Shown one piece after another: positions 46,799-58,503 of a stretch of DNA of 64,000 nucleotides. A program made the position numbers and the translations under genes. The DNA is from Lichtheimia corymbifera B2541 (Eukaryota; Mucoromycota; Mucoromycetes; Mucorales; Lichtheimiaceae). Where the stretch lies: NCBI GenBank assembly GCA_000697475.1, contig JNEU01000813.1, positions 1 through 64,000 of the forward strand. The letters are read 5' to 3'. Each line of letters opens with the position of its first letter. Position 1 is the stretch's first letter. Under the pieces are notes generated by a model. The model saw only the letters and a list, made by a program, of their open reading frames with translations, had not been told where the DNA came from and made no database searches.

Positions 46799-48237
46799 AT
46801 GCCCGGTGCCGAGCTTCCTGAAAACGTCGAGCTTTTACGTACGCGTGTTGTTCTTGAACGCGATCGTGTATTCAGTGTAAGTTGACACTATCGACTGGAC
46901 CAATTCGCTTGATTCTGACACCAGAAAACAACAACAACAGGTCAGCGGCAGCGATTACCCACACCAATATCCAGGCATTGACAATACATGGAATTTGGAA
47001 GAATTCAAAAAGGTACAGGTGTACATGAGCTTCGTAAAGGAACCGTAGCACTAACGATCGTTGATTGGGCTGGTTACAGAGATTCCAGATCAAGATCAAT
47101 CGGTTGACAGCCGAGAACATGGAGTTCGATCTCGTTGGTGTCGATGCTTCTATTGCCAACGCTTTCCGCCGTATTTTGATCGCCGAGGTAAGCATCTGAT
47201 AATGATGCATATGGGATGGGATAGCTTATTGAACAATTTTGTGGTGGTAGGTTCCCACTATGGCAATTGAAAAAGTTTATGTCCTCAACAACACATCCAT
47301 CATTCACGACGAAGTTTTGGCTCATCGTCTTGGTTTGATTCCCATCTACGCCGATCCTCAGTTTTTTGATTTTAAGGCTGGTACGTGATTTACAGTAAAA
47401 GACGCATGAGAAAGGAATGGATCATTAATATGATAATGATGAACAGAGGAAGATGGTCCTACGGATCTCAACACGATTGTCTTTAAGCTCAAGGTCAAAT
47501 GTGAACACAACCCTGACGCCTCTCCCGATGAGACGGATCCCAAAAAAAAGTTCATTCACAGCCATGGTATGTTGTAAAAAGGAAAAGGAGAGAGAGAATA
47601 TATGCCAACATGTCATTTATTAGTCTACTCTGGTGATTTGGTGTGGGAACCCAAGGGTGTTCAAGGTGAAAAGTTTGAGCAAACACCCATTCGCCCTGTA
47701 CAAGATGATATCTTGATTGCCAAGCTTCGTCCTGGACAAGAAATTGACATGGAGTTGCATTGTCACAAGGGTGTAGGCATGGAGCACGCTAAATGGTCGC
47801 CTGTTGCTACTGCATCCTATCGTTTGCTTCCTGAAATTACCATCCTCAAGCCTATTACCGGTGATGCTGCAGACCGATTCCAAAAGTGCTTCCCTGAAGG
47901 TGTTGTGGATGTGGTGATGGAGAATGGTGTCAAGACTGCCAAGGTCGTCAATGCACGTAAAGATACTGTGAGTCGTGAAGTCTTACGGCACAAGGAATTT
48001 GAGGATAAGGTGCGACTGACACGAGTACGAGACCATTTTATCTGTAAGTTCAAAATGGGTAACGTAGAGTAGTATCTGGAGATGCTAACGATGTGTTTTA
48101 TATTAGTCAATGTCGAGACAACTGGTATCATTCCTCCTGAACAATTGTTCCCAACGGCTATTGATATCCTTATAGAAAAGATCAAAGCAATCCAACCTTC
48201 TCTTGACCGTATCACCAACAATGAAGAAGAAGATTAA
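46799..48237 (+). CDS. RPC40: RNA polymerase I/III subunit AC40 (Rpc40)
   Basis: Seven exons join in phase to 352 residues: 46799-46876, 46941-47012, 47080-47187, 47251-47380, 47447-47566, 47624-48043 and 48107-48237. The alpha-like dimerisation motif is clear: [31 protein letters not shown], then [17 protein letters not shown]. The inserted domain and the second half of the dimerisation domain follow ([19 protein letters not shown] ... [16 protein letters not shown]), ending in [21 protein letters not shown]40 pairs with AC19, and the pair corresponds to the bacterial alpha dimer, nucleating assembly of RNA polymerases I and III in the nucleus. Length matches the family (~335-350). Confidence 0.96.
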
Positions 48238-48491
48238 GCATGTCAATCCTCGCATCAGTCTAGATCGTTTTTCTTTTATGTCTTTTGTTTTCCCCCTCAA
48301 CCCCCTCCACTTGCATTTGTATCCTTCAACCTACTCAATAACAACATCTGTACGTATCACGTCAACCTTAAGCATTTATCCAATGACACGTGACCGTTGT
48401 CTTTTTCTTATAATGAAGTGTGAAGCAGCTGCAGTAAAAAAAACCAGCATGATTTTTGATCCAGCAAAAGCCAACTTCTTATCTCCCAACC

Positions 48492-49404
48492 ATGATTCCA
48501 ACACCCGATCTCTCCCATTTGACTCAACACGATTTCGACAAAGTATATGAACCAGCAGGTACAGGAGATGCATGGTGGACAATGAGCACTTGCAAATGTT
48601 GAATTTACTAGAGGACACGTTTCTACTACTCGACGCGTTGGAGGACGACCAGCCATCGCTGCGATCACTGCGTCCTCGTGTTTGCCTAGAGATTGGGTAA
48701 GCCTCATTGGCATGTCTTGCAAGTCGACTCGTTTATTGATAAGTAACTGCTTCTTCTAGTTCTGGCTCCGGGTGTGTATCCGCCTTCTTGGCCAAGATTA
48801 TTGGTGTCGATAATGCAGGTAGGATGAGGTAGAGTCGATGATCTTGGTTACATCTTTCTCATCATTGTGTCCACCCAAAACATTCAGTATTCTTTACCAC
48901 GGATATCAATCCCCATGCATGTGATACGACAAAGAAAACGGGTATCAAAAATGGAGTGGATCGCATCGAGCCAATACAGACATCTTTGGTGAATGGATTT
49001 CTACCACGATTGGAAGGACTTGTGGATGTGCTTTGCTTCAATCCGCCTTATGTGGTGACGACACCTGAGGAAGTTGGCAGCCATGGAATTGAAGCATCTT
49101 GGGCTGGTGGTATTGATGGTCGACAAGTCATTGATGAGTTTTTACCTTTTGTGCCAGTAAGTGATTCATTCTTTCTTGTTCATTATCATTCTAACCCCCA
49201 TCCACTCACTCACTCATTCTATCCCAAAAGCGACTGTTATCTCCTGATGGCGTATTCTATTTGCTACTCATTAATGAGAACCGACCTAATCAAGTGGCCG
49301 AGATCTTGCGCGGAGAACATGGAATGCATGCCGACATCATTATGGAACGAAGAGCGGGAAGGGAACGACAATATATCCTAAAGATCACACATCCATCACG
49401 GTAG
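48492..49404 (+). CDS. MTQ2: eRF1 N5-glutamine methyltransferase Mtq2 (HemK2)
   Basis: Exons 48492-48558, 48612-48696, 48760-48818, 48888-49156 and 49231-49404 join in phase to 217 residues. The class I methyltransferase motifs are present: VYEPAEDTFLLLDAL, the SAM-binding motif I CLEIGSGSGCVSAFLA, the acidic residue in FFTTDINPHAC, and the catalytic NPPY in DVLCFNPPYVVTTPEEV. WAGGIDGRQVIDEFLP and the terminal ILKITHPSR also match the family. With partner Trm112 it methylates the GGQ glutamine of release factor eRF1 in the cytoplasm. It lies 254 bp downstream of AC40 in the same orientation, and each gene has its own start region. Confidence 0.95.
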
Positions 49405-50218
49405 TACACAGACACACACAAAAGACTTAGACATTATCACCCCACCCCTGAAACATGCTTGTACACTACTTTCGATGGTAAAACTCATAAAAATACATCC
49501 ATTTCGGAAATATGCCAATTATCTGCATTGATGTTGATGGTTGCACAGCATCTTACATTACCACGTGTGTGCTCTTGGAATGTTGATCAAGCCTATGGAT
49601 GGATAAGGAACCAGCATGCAGTGTGAATCTTTCAGGGAAAATGCGATCACCAGCAGCATATTAACATTAAGCTTGCAGCATACAACATGGTAATCTTGAG
49701 AGCGGTCATTCTTGCATTATTTGTCATCCGATGCATGTTAAGAATGAAGGATGCTTTGAAGCATGGAGTAGTGTTAATTAGTGACTCCTTGTGGTAGCAC
49801 AGGGTAGGTGTGCGTGTGGGTGACAATGTGGTCAAGGCGCGCTCACGCGTGGTTGACAGGAAGCAACGTAGCTAATTTACACATTTGCCCATATTCGGTT
49901 GTTGATGGTAGTACAAGATACAATCGGCACGGGTCCTCAAGACACATGATGGTAACCATTGACAAATAGCATACGTTGCGGTGATAAATAATGATATTCC
50001 GTTTATCTATACTCAATTTGAAGGGTACGTAACAATCAACATGAAAGGGCTATTCATACAAGGGGGGAGATTTGGGGGAGGGGAAATACCAGCATCTAAC
50101 TAAATGAGATGGAGAAAAAAAAAGTACATGTCTAACATCTTTACAGGGCGTTGGTTTCCATATATGCACCAGGCATCTATGGGTATGTAGGTATGTATAG
50201 GTGCTTGTTTGTATGTCT
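49405..50218. other. Intergenic between convergent genes, no gene seen
   Basis: No supported frame. Ordinary unique sequence with polypurine patches near 50070-50125. Confidence 0.55.
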
Positions 50219-51106
50219 TTACCAGGACCACTTGATTGAGACAACACCATCGTCGAGATCGGCAATACGCTTAAAAGCAGCAGGGCTAAAAGATACGCAA
50301 GGTTAGTCGATTTCCCCATTACCATGAACAAGTTGAAGAATCGCTTACCTAAGATCGATATCGCCATGACCACAGCTGGGACATGTATCCACAACTTTGA
50401 CAGTAACCGACCCATTTGGTCCGTGAATGCTCACACGTCGGCCACAGTTGGGGTTGTTGTTGGAGTTACCACCATTTGCCATTTGTCCGTGGTTCATGGC
50501 AGCTACAAGTTCCGAATCACTATTTTCAGAACCACATGAACCCATGCCAACAGTGTACCCTAAGTCGGCAAAGAGGTTAGTTTTGGAAATGATCTAGAAA
50601 TGGACACACTTACAGGTAGCCTTGCCACTGTAGGATCCACCACCGCTGCCACCTTTGCTCTTTTTGCTGGATGCTGCCATGGTTGTTGACTTGCTGCTGC
50701 TTGAGCTAGTAGTAGTTGGCGTAGCGATATTTTGAGTGGTTGAGTCGTCGTCTTCTTCTTGGTAATCCTTTTCTTCATCATCATCTTCGTGGTTGCCATG
50801 ATGACCATTATGAGGAGATGCACTAGCAGTGGGTTGTTGCCATTGAGTGGTGGTGGTTGTTGTGGTGGAAGCTGTGGACGTTACAGCCCAAAGCCAAGGA
50901 GCAGAATCTGTCGGTTCATCTTCGGCTGTGGTAGTAGCAGTGGGATTCCAATCACCATCATCATCATATTGACGAGCATGCAAGTTACGAATGGAACGGT
51001 TACTCCTATCTTGTTGTTGGTCACGAGAAACCGGTAATGGGGCGGCCAGCACCAAAGAAATGAACATGCAAAGAACAAGGAACCGCTCAGCAGTAAAGGA
51101 TGCCAT
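50219..51106 (-). CDS. Secreted double-psi beta-barrel (RlpA/expansin-like) protein
   Basis: Exons 50614-51106, 50349-50559 and 50219-50285 join in phase to 256 residues. A signal peptide (FLVLCMFISLVLAAPLPV) is followed by ~125 residues of low-complexity Thr/Ser/Asp/His-rich linker. A C-terminal double-psi beta-barrel (about residues 163-256) opens TWYTVGMGSCGSENSD and contains NPNCGRRVSIHG, VKVVDTCPSCGHGDIDLSPAAF and the final VSIKWSW. This corresponds to the barwin-like domain of fungal RlpA/expansin-like secreted proteins, which bind or loosen wall polysaccharide. There is no second carbohydrate-binding domain, so it is not a full expansin. The linker is likely O-glycosylated. It is divergent from the AROM-like gene with 284 bp between starts. 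Confidence 0.9.
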
Positions 51107-51390
51107 TATGCAAAGGTATGAACAAGATATGTACAGGTTTTTGAGTTGTATGATTCATTTGCCACCGAGACTAATGCATATTTATAAGCACACAGCCAAC
51201 CTTGTGTAATGTCAACCGGTCCGGGTGCTAAGGCAAAATTCCTTGTCGGCAAACATCCATAACAAGACAGGGCCATCATCATTAAAGTTGGGGGTGTATA
51301 GCAGCTACTACTACAACACGACTTTTTAGTTCGGGGCATCGAATTTGCAACTTTGTCTCTTTTTTCTTTTTCCTCAATTTCCGCCAAGCA

Positions 51391-54004
51391 ATGGTAGTAC
51401 AGCATCAACAAAGGCAACAATACCAGGATCCTATCGATTTGGTCAGGGTGTCGGTTCTCGACACACCCGATATGGTGCACATGGGATTTCATTTGACAGA
51501 GCATATCGCATCCGATCTCTTTGCGGTTGTTCCAGTTACCAATTACGTGGTGATTACTGATACCCACCTAGCTGAATTACATTTGCCAACGCTTGTTGAG
51601 AGCTTGCAAGCTCAATTACCAGAGTCAAGCCGGTTGCTAGTGCATGTCCTGCCACCAGGGGAACAAACCAAAACACGAGAGGCAAAAGCAGGCATTGAAG
51701 ATTTCTTGCTTGATAATGCATGCACAAGAGACACATGCTTGATTGCGCTTGGGGGTGGTGTTGTGGGTGATCTTGTCGGATTTGTCGCCGCCACATTTAT
51801 GCGTGGTATTCCAATTATACAGGTGCCCACTACTTTACTTGCCATGGTGGATTCAAGTATTGGCGGAAAAACAGCTGTAGACACGCCTCATGGTAAAAAC
51901 CTCATCGGCTCATTCTGGCAACCCAAACGTATCTATATGGACCTTGCATTGTTGCATACCCTTCCCGATCGTGAATTGGCAAATGGGATGGCAGAAGTCA
52001 TCAAGGTAAATGTGTAACCACCCCCAACAATGTTGTTTCTAGTTGCTTGTTTTGGTGATCCGTACTAATTGATTGTTTGATGCATTCTTATTTTTCATCA
52101 CAGACAGCAGCCATATGGAGTCAATCCGACTTTGAAAACCTTGAGCATGCAAGCGCCGATATCAAAGCTGCAATTGCCGCAATCGGACAACAGCCGATAA
52201 CAGCAAAAGGTATAAACAACGGCTCGTGCAAAAGAAAAGAAAAAAAAAAGCTCGCATTGTGTAACTAACCAAGGAACAAAACAAACAATGCAAAATAGAT
52301 GATGAAGGATTACGATTACGCGATTTATTGATGCATACGATCTTGGCAGCTGTGCGTGTCAAGGCTGAAGTTGTTAGCAATGATGAACGTGAGAGTGGAT
52401 TACGTGGATTGCTCAATTATGGCCATACGGTGGGCCATGCGTTCGAAATGCTATTGACACCTGGCTGGCTACACGGTGAATGCGTTGCAGTGGGCATGCT
52501 CGTTGAAGCAGAAATTGCATGTGCTTTAGGCCATTGTCATCCTTCTGTTGTTGATCGACTCCAAGCGTGTTTGAAAAAGCATGGATTGCCAACCCAATTG
52601 ACAGAGCCCCTTTTATTGGAAGATGTGATGCGTATCATGAAAGTTGACAAGAAAAACAAAGGCACCCATAAACGCATGGTCATTCTCACCAACATTGGCA
52701 CCACTTTGGAACAACGAGCCACGCTAGTATCAGATACTGCTATACAAGATGTTCTTCGTCAGTATATGACCTTCCATCCTTCTTCATATCCCGGGGCCCG
52801 GGCCATCCCTCAACAACAGCACAAAGGCGCAGCTGAGTCTTCTTTAACAACAATGAAATCGGGACCCTGTATCATTTTATGTGGCGAGCCTATGGAGTGG
52901 ATTCGACGCACATTCGTTCCCGCTTTTATTGCATCATCTGGTGGCAATTATAGCGTTCATCAGCAGAATATGCCAATTGGTACAAGCAATCAGCTTTTGG
53001 TGCTTGATGATATACGTGATGTTGACAATGCATTGCTCCAAACCCGAAAGGACAACAACGCCACGATGGTCGTAGTAAGGTTTACATATGAAGGTGGCAG
53101 TACAACACTTGATCCTAGTATGGCATGGTACGAGTATGTGCTTGTGAAGGAAGACAACGGTGATGGTGATGCATCTCTACTACGTGGTGCACTTGACTTT
53201 TTGCAGGGGTTAGCAGAGATGCGCCCACGCCACCGCGCCTCATCTTTGTCGCCATGCTCAACACCGTCGTACTTTGTGACACCCACCATTACAGACTATG
53301 CATCTGTGTCCTCGCATCAAGTCAATCATTGGCTACAGCAAGCTGATGCAGTTGAGATGCGTGCTGATTTACTTGATGGCCCTGAAACACTGACTCATCT
53401 TGGCAAGCAGTTGGCTTTGCTACGTCAACGTACTCAGAAGCCTATCATTTTTACGATTCGTACACAACCGCAAGGTGGGAAATTTGATGCATCAAATACA
53501 GCTCTCTACGCAGAATGGATTACATGGGCCCATCGTTGGGGTTGCGAGTATGTGGATATTGAGTTTACTACCTTGCCAGCACCTCAGCTAGAGCGAATTT
53601 TATTGTTGAATCGCACTTGTCAAACGGTGCAGTGTATCTTGTCGTTCCACGATCTCGATCACAGCTATCCATGGTCTGGACCTAGGATGATCGACTTGTA
53701 CGAGCGTGCGTGCGCATTGTCCAACACGTACTTGCAACATGATCCCGCCATTATCAAACTTGTTGGGGTTGCTCACTCAACTTGGGATAATCTTGAGCTT
53801 GACATGTTCCGGCGTCGTATCGACCCGACCATGAATAAGAAGCTTATCCTCATCAACATGGGTCAACAGGGTCGCATTTCACGTGTCAAGAACACTTTTC
53901 TTACTCCAGCGACTCATCCAGCTTTGCCTCATGCAGCAGCACCCGGTCAACTTTCTATCGTTGATGTTCAAGACTTGCGATCACGTCTTGGGCTTTTTGC
54001 ATAA
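51391..54004 (+). CDS. Reduced AROM: dehydroquinate synthase-dehydroquinase fusion
   Basis: Exons 51391-52005, 52104-52209 and 52299-54004 join in phase to 808 residues. Residues 1-~404 are a complete AROM-type 3-dehydroquinate synthase: [42 protein letters not shown], and the Zn ligands Glu202 (NGMAEVIK), His283 ([11 protein letters not shown]) and His299 (LHGECVAVG). Residues ~564-808 are a type I dehydroquinase with [11 protein letters not shown], catalytic His691 (SFHDLDHS), Schiff-base Lys727 (IKLVGVA) and the ending HAAAPGQLS, where normal AROM continues into shikimate dehydrogenase. Here it stops instead. EPSP synthase is absent. Residues ~405-563 look like a shikimate-kinase remnant (WYEYVLV ... 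ALDFLQGL) without a GxxGxGKS P-loop. Normal fungal AROM is ~1580 residues with five activities. Predicted reaction: DAHP to 3-dehydroquinate to 3-dehydroshikimate in the cytosol. Confidence 0.92.
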
Positions 54005-54461
54005 TATGCACAACTATCACCCCCAACCCACCACCACACACCATTGAATTCCGCTATACTGTAACACCTTCCATTGTGTGTATTGCTCCGGGTTTCATAT
54101 CTCTTTTCTCTTTTTCATACTTTGTGCCTATATGAATACGTCGTACTACTCAGAAGCTTCATAAAACGTGTATAAAAGAAATGCATTGGTGGGAAATGTC
54201 ACGTGAGCAAAAAGGAGGGATAATAATACATGGTAGTAGCTATCTTCTAATGATGGGATGAAACAAAGGTACAGCAGGAGGTCTAATGGGATAACCCTTT
54301 TCCGCGCACCACACACGACAACACCGCTTCAAGCAAAGCACCAGCAACCTCTCTTTCCAACCACGCTTGCAACAAACCACCAACACAGACACGGTCAAGG
54401 ACGTTTGCTCACAGCAGCATTCTAGTTCCTATCAACCTTTTCTCCTCAATTATACTGTTCA
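54005..54461. other. Promoter region of vacuolar transporter gene
   Basis: Unique sequence with C/A-rich 5'-UTR-like stretches. No gene is seen. Confidence 0.55.
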
Positions 54462-56838
54462 ATGGAGCGTTCACTTACGGTTGACCTACCTGTTGACCAA
54501 GTTGCCAGAGTTGTTAGGCGACATCTTGTCGTTCCACCACCACCGCCACCAACACCTCCAACAACAACCACTTGCGTTTCATCGACACCAGCTGCATCCC
54601 AGATACCCCAAATGCGTCGTCGTAATGGCCATACCCCTAACAACAGGACCACGAGTTATCAAACAGTAGCAAACTCATTTGACACGCCCATCTACAACAC
54701 ACATCATTTGTTACCAGGTGGGGCTATTGTTGACGAGATTTACAAGTGGACAGCACGCGTTGAAGACCAGCAACAACGTCGAAGACAATCTATCTCGTTA
54801 CCAGCTATCCGTTCTCCACCTCTTGACGACGACCCGTTACTCCAATGTCTCAAACAGCCGGGTGGGTTCCGACGCTATCATGCATTGAATAATGCTGCAC
54901 GTCATGGCAAATCACCTCCTAATTTCGTCACTTCAAGCTTTGTCGAGTTCCTTTATCTTTATGGTCATTTCGGTGGTGAAGATCTATCAGATGATGATGA
55001 CGACGATGACGATGATGACTCTTCTTGTTCATCCTACAGCAGCAGTGGGGAATCAGTATCTTCTGAAGAACATGATCCACAACAACAACAGCAGCAACAG
55101 CAACAGCAACAGCCATCAATGATGGATGAAAGAAGGAGGATGGGTAATGGGCTACAATCAAGAACGACTTTGGATACAGGCATCATGCATGGTGACAGTA
55201 GCAGCAGCAACGCTCTTCCGGTCCATCATCATCCACACAGCAATGGCACTCTACCACTTCCTGTCACCAATGGCCCATCATCTTCTTCTCGACGCAGAGT
55301 AAACAATTATCAGCAACTCTATGCACGTGAGACGATGCCCCTGTTACAAAGTTCAAGGCGACAAAATCAAGCCATTCAAGCTAAAGCTACCCCTGGAAAA
55401 GCCATGTTCTTATTACTCAAATCATTTGTTACCACGGGTAAGTATGCATAGGAGAGAAGATATCATCTAGATGACTCATATTTTTTCCATTTAATAGGTA
55501 TCATGTTTCTACCAAAAGCGTAAGTATTTCCCTTTTATATACACCGCATAGGTAATTTACTGGGTTGCGTCAACAACACATAGGTTCTACAATGGCGGAT
55601 TGGTAGCATCCATGATTGGTATTGTGATATGGTCATTGATCTCCCTATGGTCCTTCCTTTTACTGGTGCAAACACGATTGGTGGTACATGCAAGTTTCGG
55701 TGAAATGGGTGGGGTACTGTATGGACACACGATGCGAGTGGCAGTCCTCGTAGCCATCACCTTATCACAAATTGGATTTGTCTGCGCTTACATGGTGTTC
55801 GTTTCCGAGAATCTGCAAGCCCTTGTCCTCGCCTTTTCCAAATGCCGTGTCATGTTACCCATGCATCTGCTCGTTCTGGCACAAAGTTTTGCATTTATCC
55901 CACTTGCCATGATCCGAAAGATCCAACGCCTCTCTGTGTTTGCTCTCATTGCTGATATCTTTATCGTCATTGGTCTTGGCTACTTGTTCTATTATGAGCT
56001 CAAACAACTCGTTGTGGTCGGTCAAGGCGTTGTATCCATGTGGAGCCCAATGTCATTTCCATTGTTTATCGGCACAGTGGCATTTACCTATGAAGGCATT
56101 GGTTTGGGTAAGTGGATTGGAATAGGATGAAAGGGATAGGGAGTTGCTCATGTGACAACATTTGTAGTCATCCCGATTACTGAATCCATGAAGGAACCAC
56201 AAAAGTTCCCGGGCGTACTGCGACGTACCCTGATTATCATCACAACCCTTTTCATCTCGTTGGGTGCAGTCTCATACCTTGCATTTGGCGAAGACGTGCA
56301 AACGATCATCTTGTTAAACTTACCAAGCAAGGATCCCGTTGTATCATCCATCCAAACGCTGTACTCGCTTGCTATATGTCTATCGATTCCGCTTCAACTC
56401 TTTCCTGCCATCCGCATCATGGAGAATGGACTGTTTACTACACGCTCCGGAAAGAACAATGCCATGGTCAAATGGCAAAAGAATGTTTTCCGCGTATTAG
56501 TGGTGTTTCTATGCGCATGGATTGCCATTGTGGGTTCCAAGGATAAGCTTGACAAGTTTGTTGCTTTGATAGGCGCGCTCTTTTGCATCCCATTATGCTT
56601 TGTCTTTCCACCACTCTTCCACATGAAGGCCCTCACTCTCTCAAAATGGCGTCTTGCTGCTGATGTTGCTTTGATTTTATTTGGTGTCGGGTGGTAAGTT
56701 GTATAAGGATGGGAATAAGACAATGGGCTAATAGTGACCGAATATAGCATGCTCTATGTGGTCAGTATGACTCTCTATCAATGGAACGCGGGTGATATTG
56801 TTGACCCTGTCAAGCAATGCGTGTCACATCGAACCTGA
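54462..56838 (+). CDS. Vacuolar amino-acid transporter, Avt3/Avt4 type
   Basis: Exons 54462-55437, 55498-55519 (22-nt microexon), 55584-56107, 56168-56693 and 56748-56838 join in phase to 712 residues. The long cytosolic N-terminus (~310 residues) contains a Pro run, LKQPGGFRRYHAL, PPNFVTSSFVEFLYLYGHFGGEDL, an Asp run and a Gln run. The first block is characteristic of Avt3/Avt4. The membrane part has about 11 hydrophobic spans of the AAAP (SLC36/38) family, starting KAMFLLLKSFVTTGIMFLPKAFYNGG and including GTVAFTYEGIGLVIPITESMKEP and YLAFGEDVQTIILLNLP. Such carriers export neutral or basic amino acids from the vacuole to the cytosol. The microexon codes for IMFLPKA in the first span. Confidence 0.93.
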
Positions 56839-57744
56839 ATATATTGTACAGTCCCATTCCTTCCATACCACGCCAAACCTTTTATATATCCTCATCTTGT
56901 AACGATATCCCTCCCCCAAACCCCATCTACGAGTGGCTGCATGCCCTAATCCCAAAATAAAATAAAAAAAAGACAATGGCACACAAACGATATTACGGAT
57001 GTTGGTGTTCACCAAAGTTTAGGTTACAATTAAAAGAGGAACCCTGGCATGGATATGAAATGGCTGCTGTGCCTGGCTGGTGTAATCAACGTAATGCCAA
57101 ATAAAGCGGACAATACTACTGATATATCCCTTTCCGTGAATCGGAAGCGTTCCGCAAAAGAGGTAATATGCACAAAGTGCATGCGAGGTCTTCATCAAGC
57201 TGCATTATTACTGCAGATGCCCTATGATTGGGGGAGGAAGCGTAAGAAAAAGGAGAGAGAAATAGGTAATTTCATATAGCCCTCTTTGTGAGTGACATGA
57301 CATCAATAGTGCAACCATCTCTCTTTCTCCGTGTGTGTGTGCGTGTGAGTGAGTGAGTGCCGCATACAACAATCGAACCACATTTTATTATACTCGCCCC
57401 GACGATAGTCTCAACTCAAAAAGCCCCTTGTGCTTCTTTCCCCCCAACTTTGAAGCACTCATTCATTATTTAGCTTTTCCCCAAACTAACCATGTCAACG
57501 TAAAAAGAAAAAGGAAAAGAGGTATATTTAGGCAAGATAATACATAAGTGAGTAGGAGGAGAGAGAGAGGATATATATATATAAAGTTGATAAAGTGATG
57601 GGAAATGACGTGCTGAGTCTGAGAGCCATTGTTGTTGGGTATGTTGGAGAAGATGACCTGTCATATACTTGTATCGACCCCTTAATAGTTGGCCCAACCG
57701 CCTACTTTTTCCCCCTTGTTGTCTTCGATCCTTCATCATCATCA
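56839..57744. other. Intergenic between convergent genes, no gene seen
   Basis: Contains a GT/GA-rich tract near 57332-57358 and a GAGAGA/TATATA tract near 57558-57583. No supported gene. Confidence 0.55.
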
Positions 57745-58299
57745 TCATGTGGCAGTGGCGGCTGTGGTATTCTTGACAGATCCAAAGTTGGGAGTAGACC
57801 GAGCTGTCTTGAGAGTATTCTTCACCGGTCGATAAAGAGAAAGCCGATGTTCATGGTTGCGAGGCAATGCTCCACGCAATAAGCGTCGCGTACTACCGAA
57901 TGTGGAACGATATGAGCTGTTTGACCGACGTGGTGCCTGCTCTTGTTGGCCATCCTTGGGATTCAGCAAATGTTCAAATGCTGGGAATAAAGGTTGTTGT
58001 TGCTGTTGTGGTTTCTCGCTCCAAGTCGACCCAAGCAAATAAGCGAGATCACGCGCTTCTTTAAACTGCAAACCTTCTACATTGACACTATTGGATGACG
58101 ACGAATGAGACTCGGTGACAGGTGTGTTTGTTGCTTCAGTCGTAGTGGTGGTATCGCCCACTTGTTGCTCCTCATGAGGTGGTGTCGTGTTGTCAGAATG
58201 GGGTTCCTCGTTGTCTTGCTCGAGGCCTTTACTACGTGGGTTGACTGTTCCTTTACGTCGGCGTCGAAGAGAGCCTAGTAAACCAGCAATAAAACTCAT
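57745..58299 (-). CDS. Hypothetical Ser/Gln-rich protein
   Basis: A single-exon frame of 184 codons starting MSFIAGLLGSLRRRRKGTVN. The N-terminal ~12 residues are an amphipathic or hydrophobic helix followed by four arginines. The middle is acidic and Thr/Ser-rich. Residues ~75-100 (VEGLQFKEARDLAYLLGSTWSEKP) look folded, and a basic C-terminal part contains RRSNSSYRSTFGSTRRLLRGALP and repeated Ser-Thr. No domain is recognised. The clear start, the compact single exon and the divergent arrangement with a well-supported gene (204 bp between starts) favour a real gene. The Arg-x-x-Ser sites could be kinase targets. Confidence 0.6.
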   Translation of the reverse strand: MSFIAGLLGSLRRRRKGTVNPRSKGLEQDNEEPHSDNTTPPHEEQQVGDTTTTTEATNTPVTESHSSSSNSVNVEGLQFKEARDLAYLLGSTWSEKPQQQQQPLFPAFEHLLNPKDGQQEQAPRRSNSSYRSTFGSTRRLLRGALPRNHEHRLSLYRPVKNTLKTARSTPNFGSVKNTTAATAT

Positions 58300-58503
58300 A
58301 ATGTGTTTCGAAAAAAAAATTGAAAGAAAGGAGATTTGTGGTGTGTGAGAGATTTCGAATCCCCTCCAAATTAAGTTTAGACACTCTGCAAATCAATGTC
58401 GTTGCATGGATACCGTCTCCATTCCCCCGTCAATAAATGCACCCCATCCAATATAACACATGTTCATTGTCTCTTTTTCCTTTAAACACATTATCGTCAT
58501 ATT

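Noticed and set aside
51391..54004. Explaining the short AROM as a broken or misassembled pentafunctional gene
   Set aside because: The frame is intact through three in-phase exons, both retained active sites are complete and the ends coincide with domain borders. A collapsed assembly would not leave an SK-like relic of near full length.
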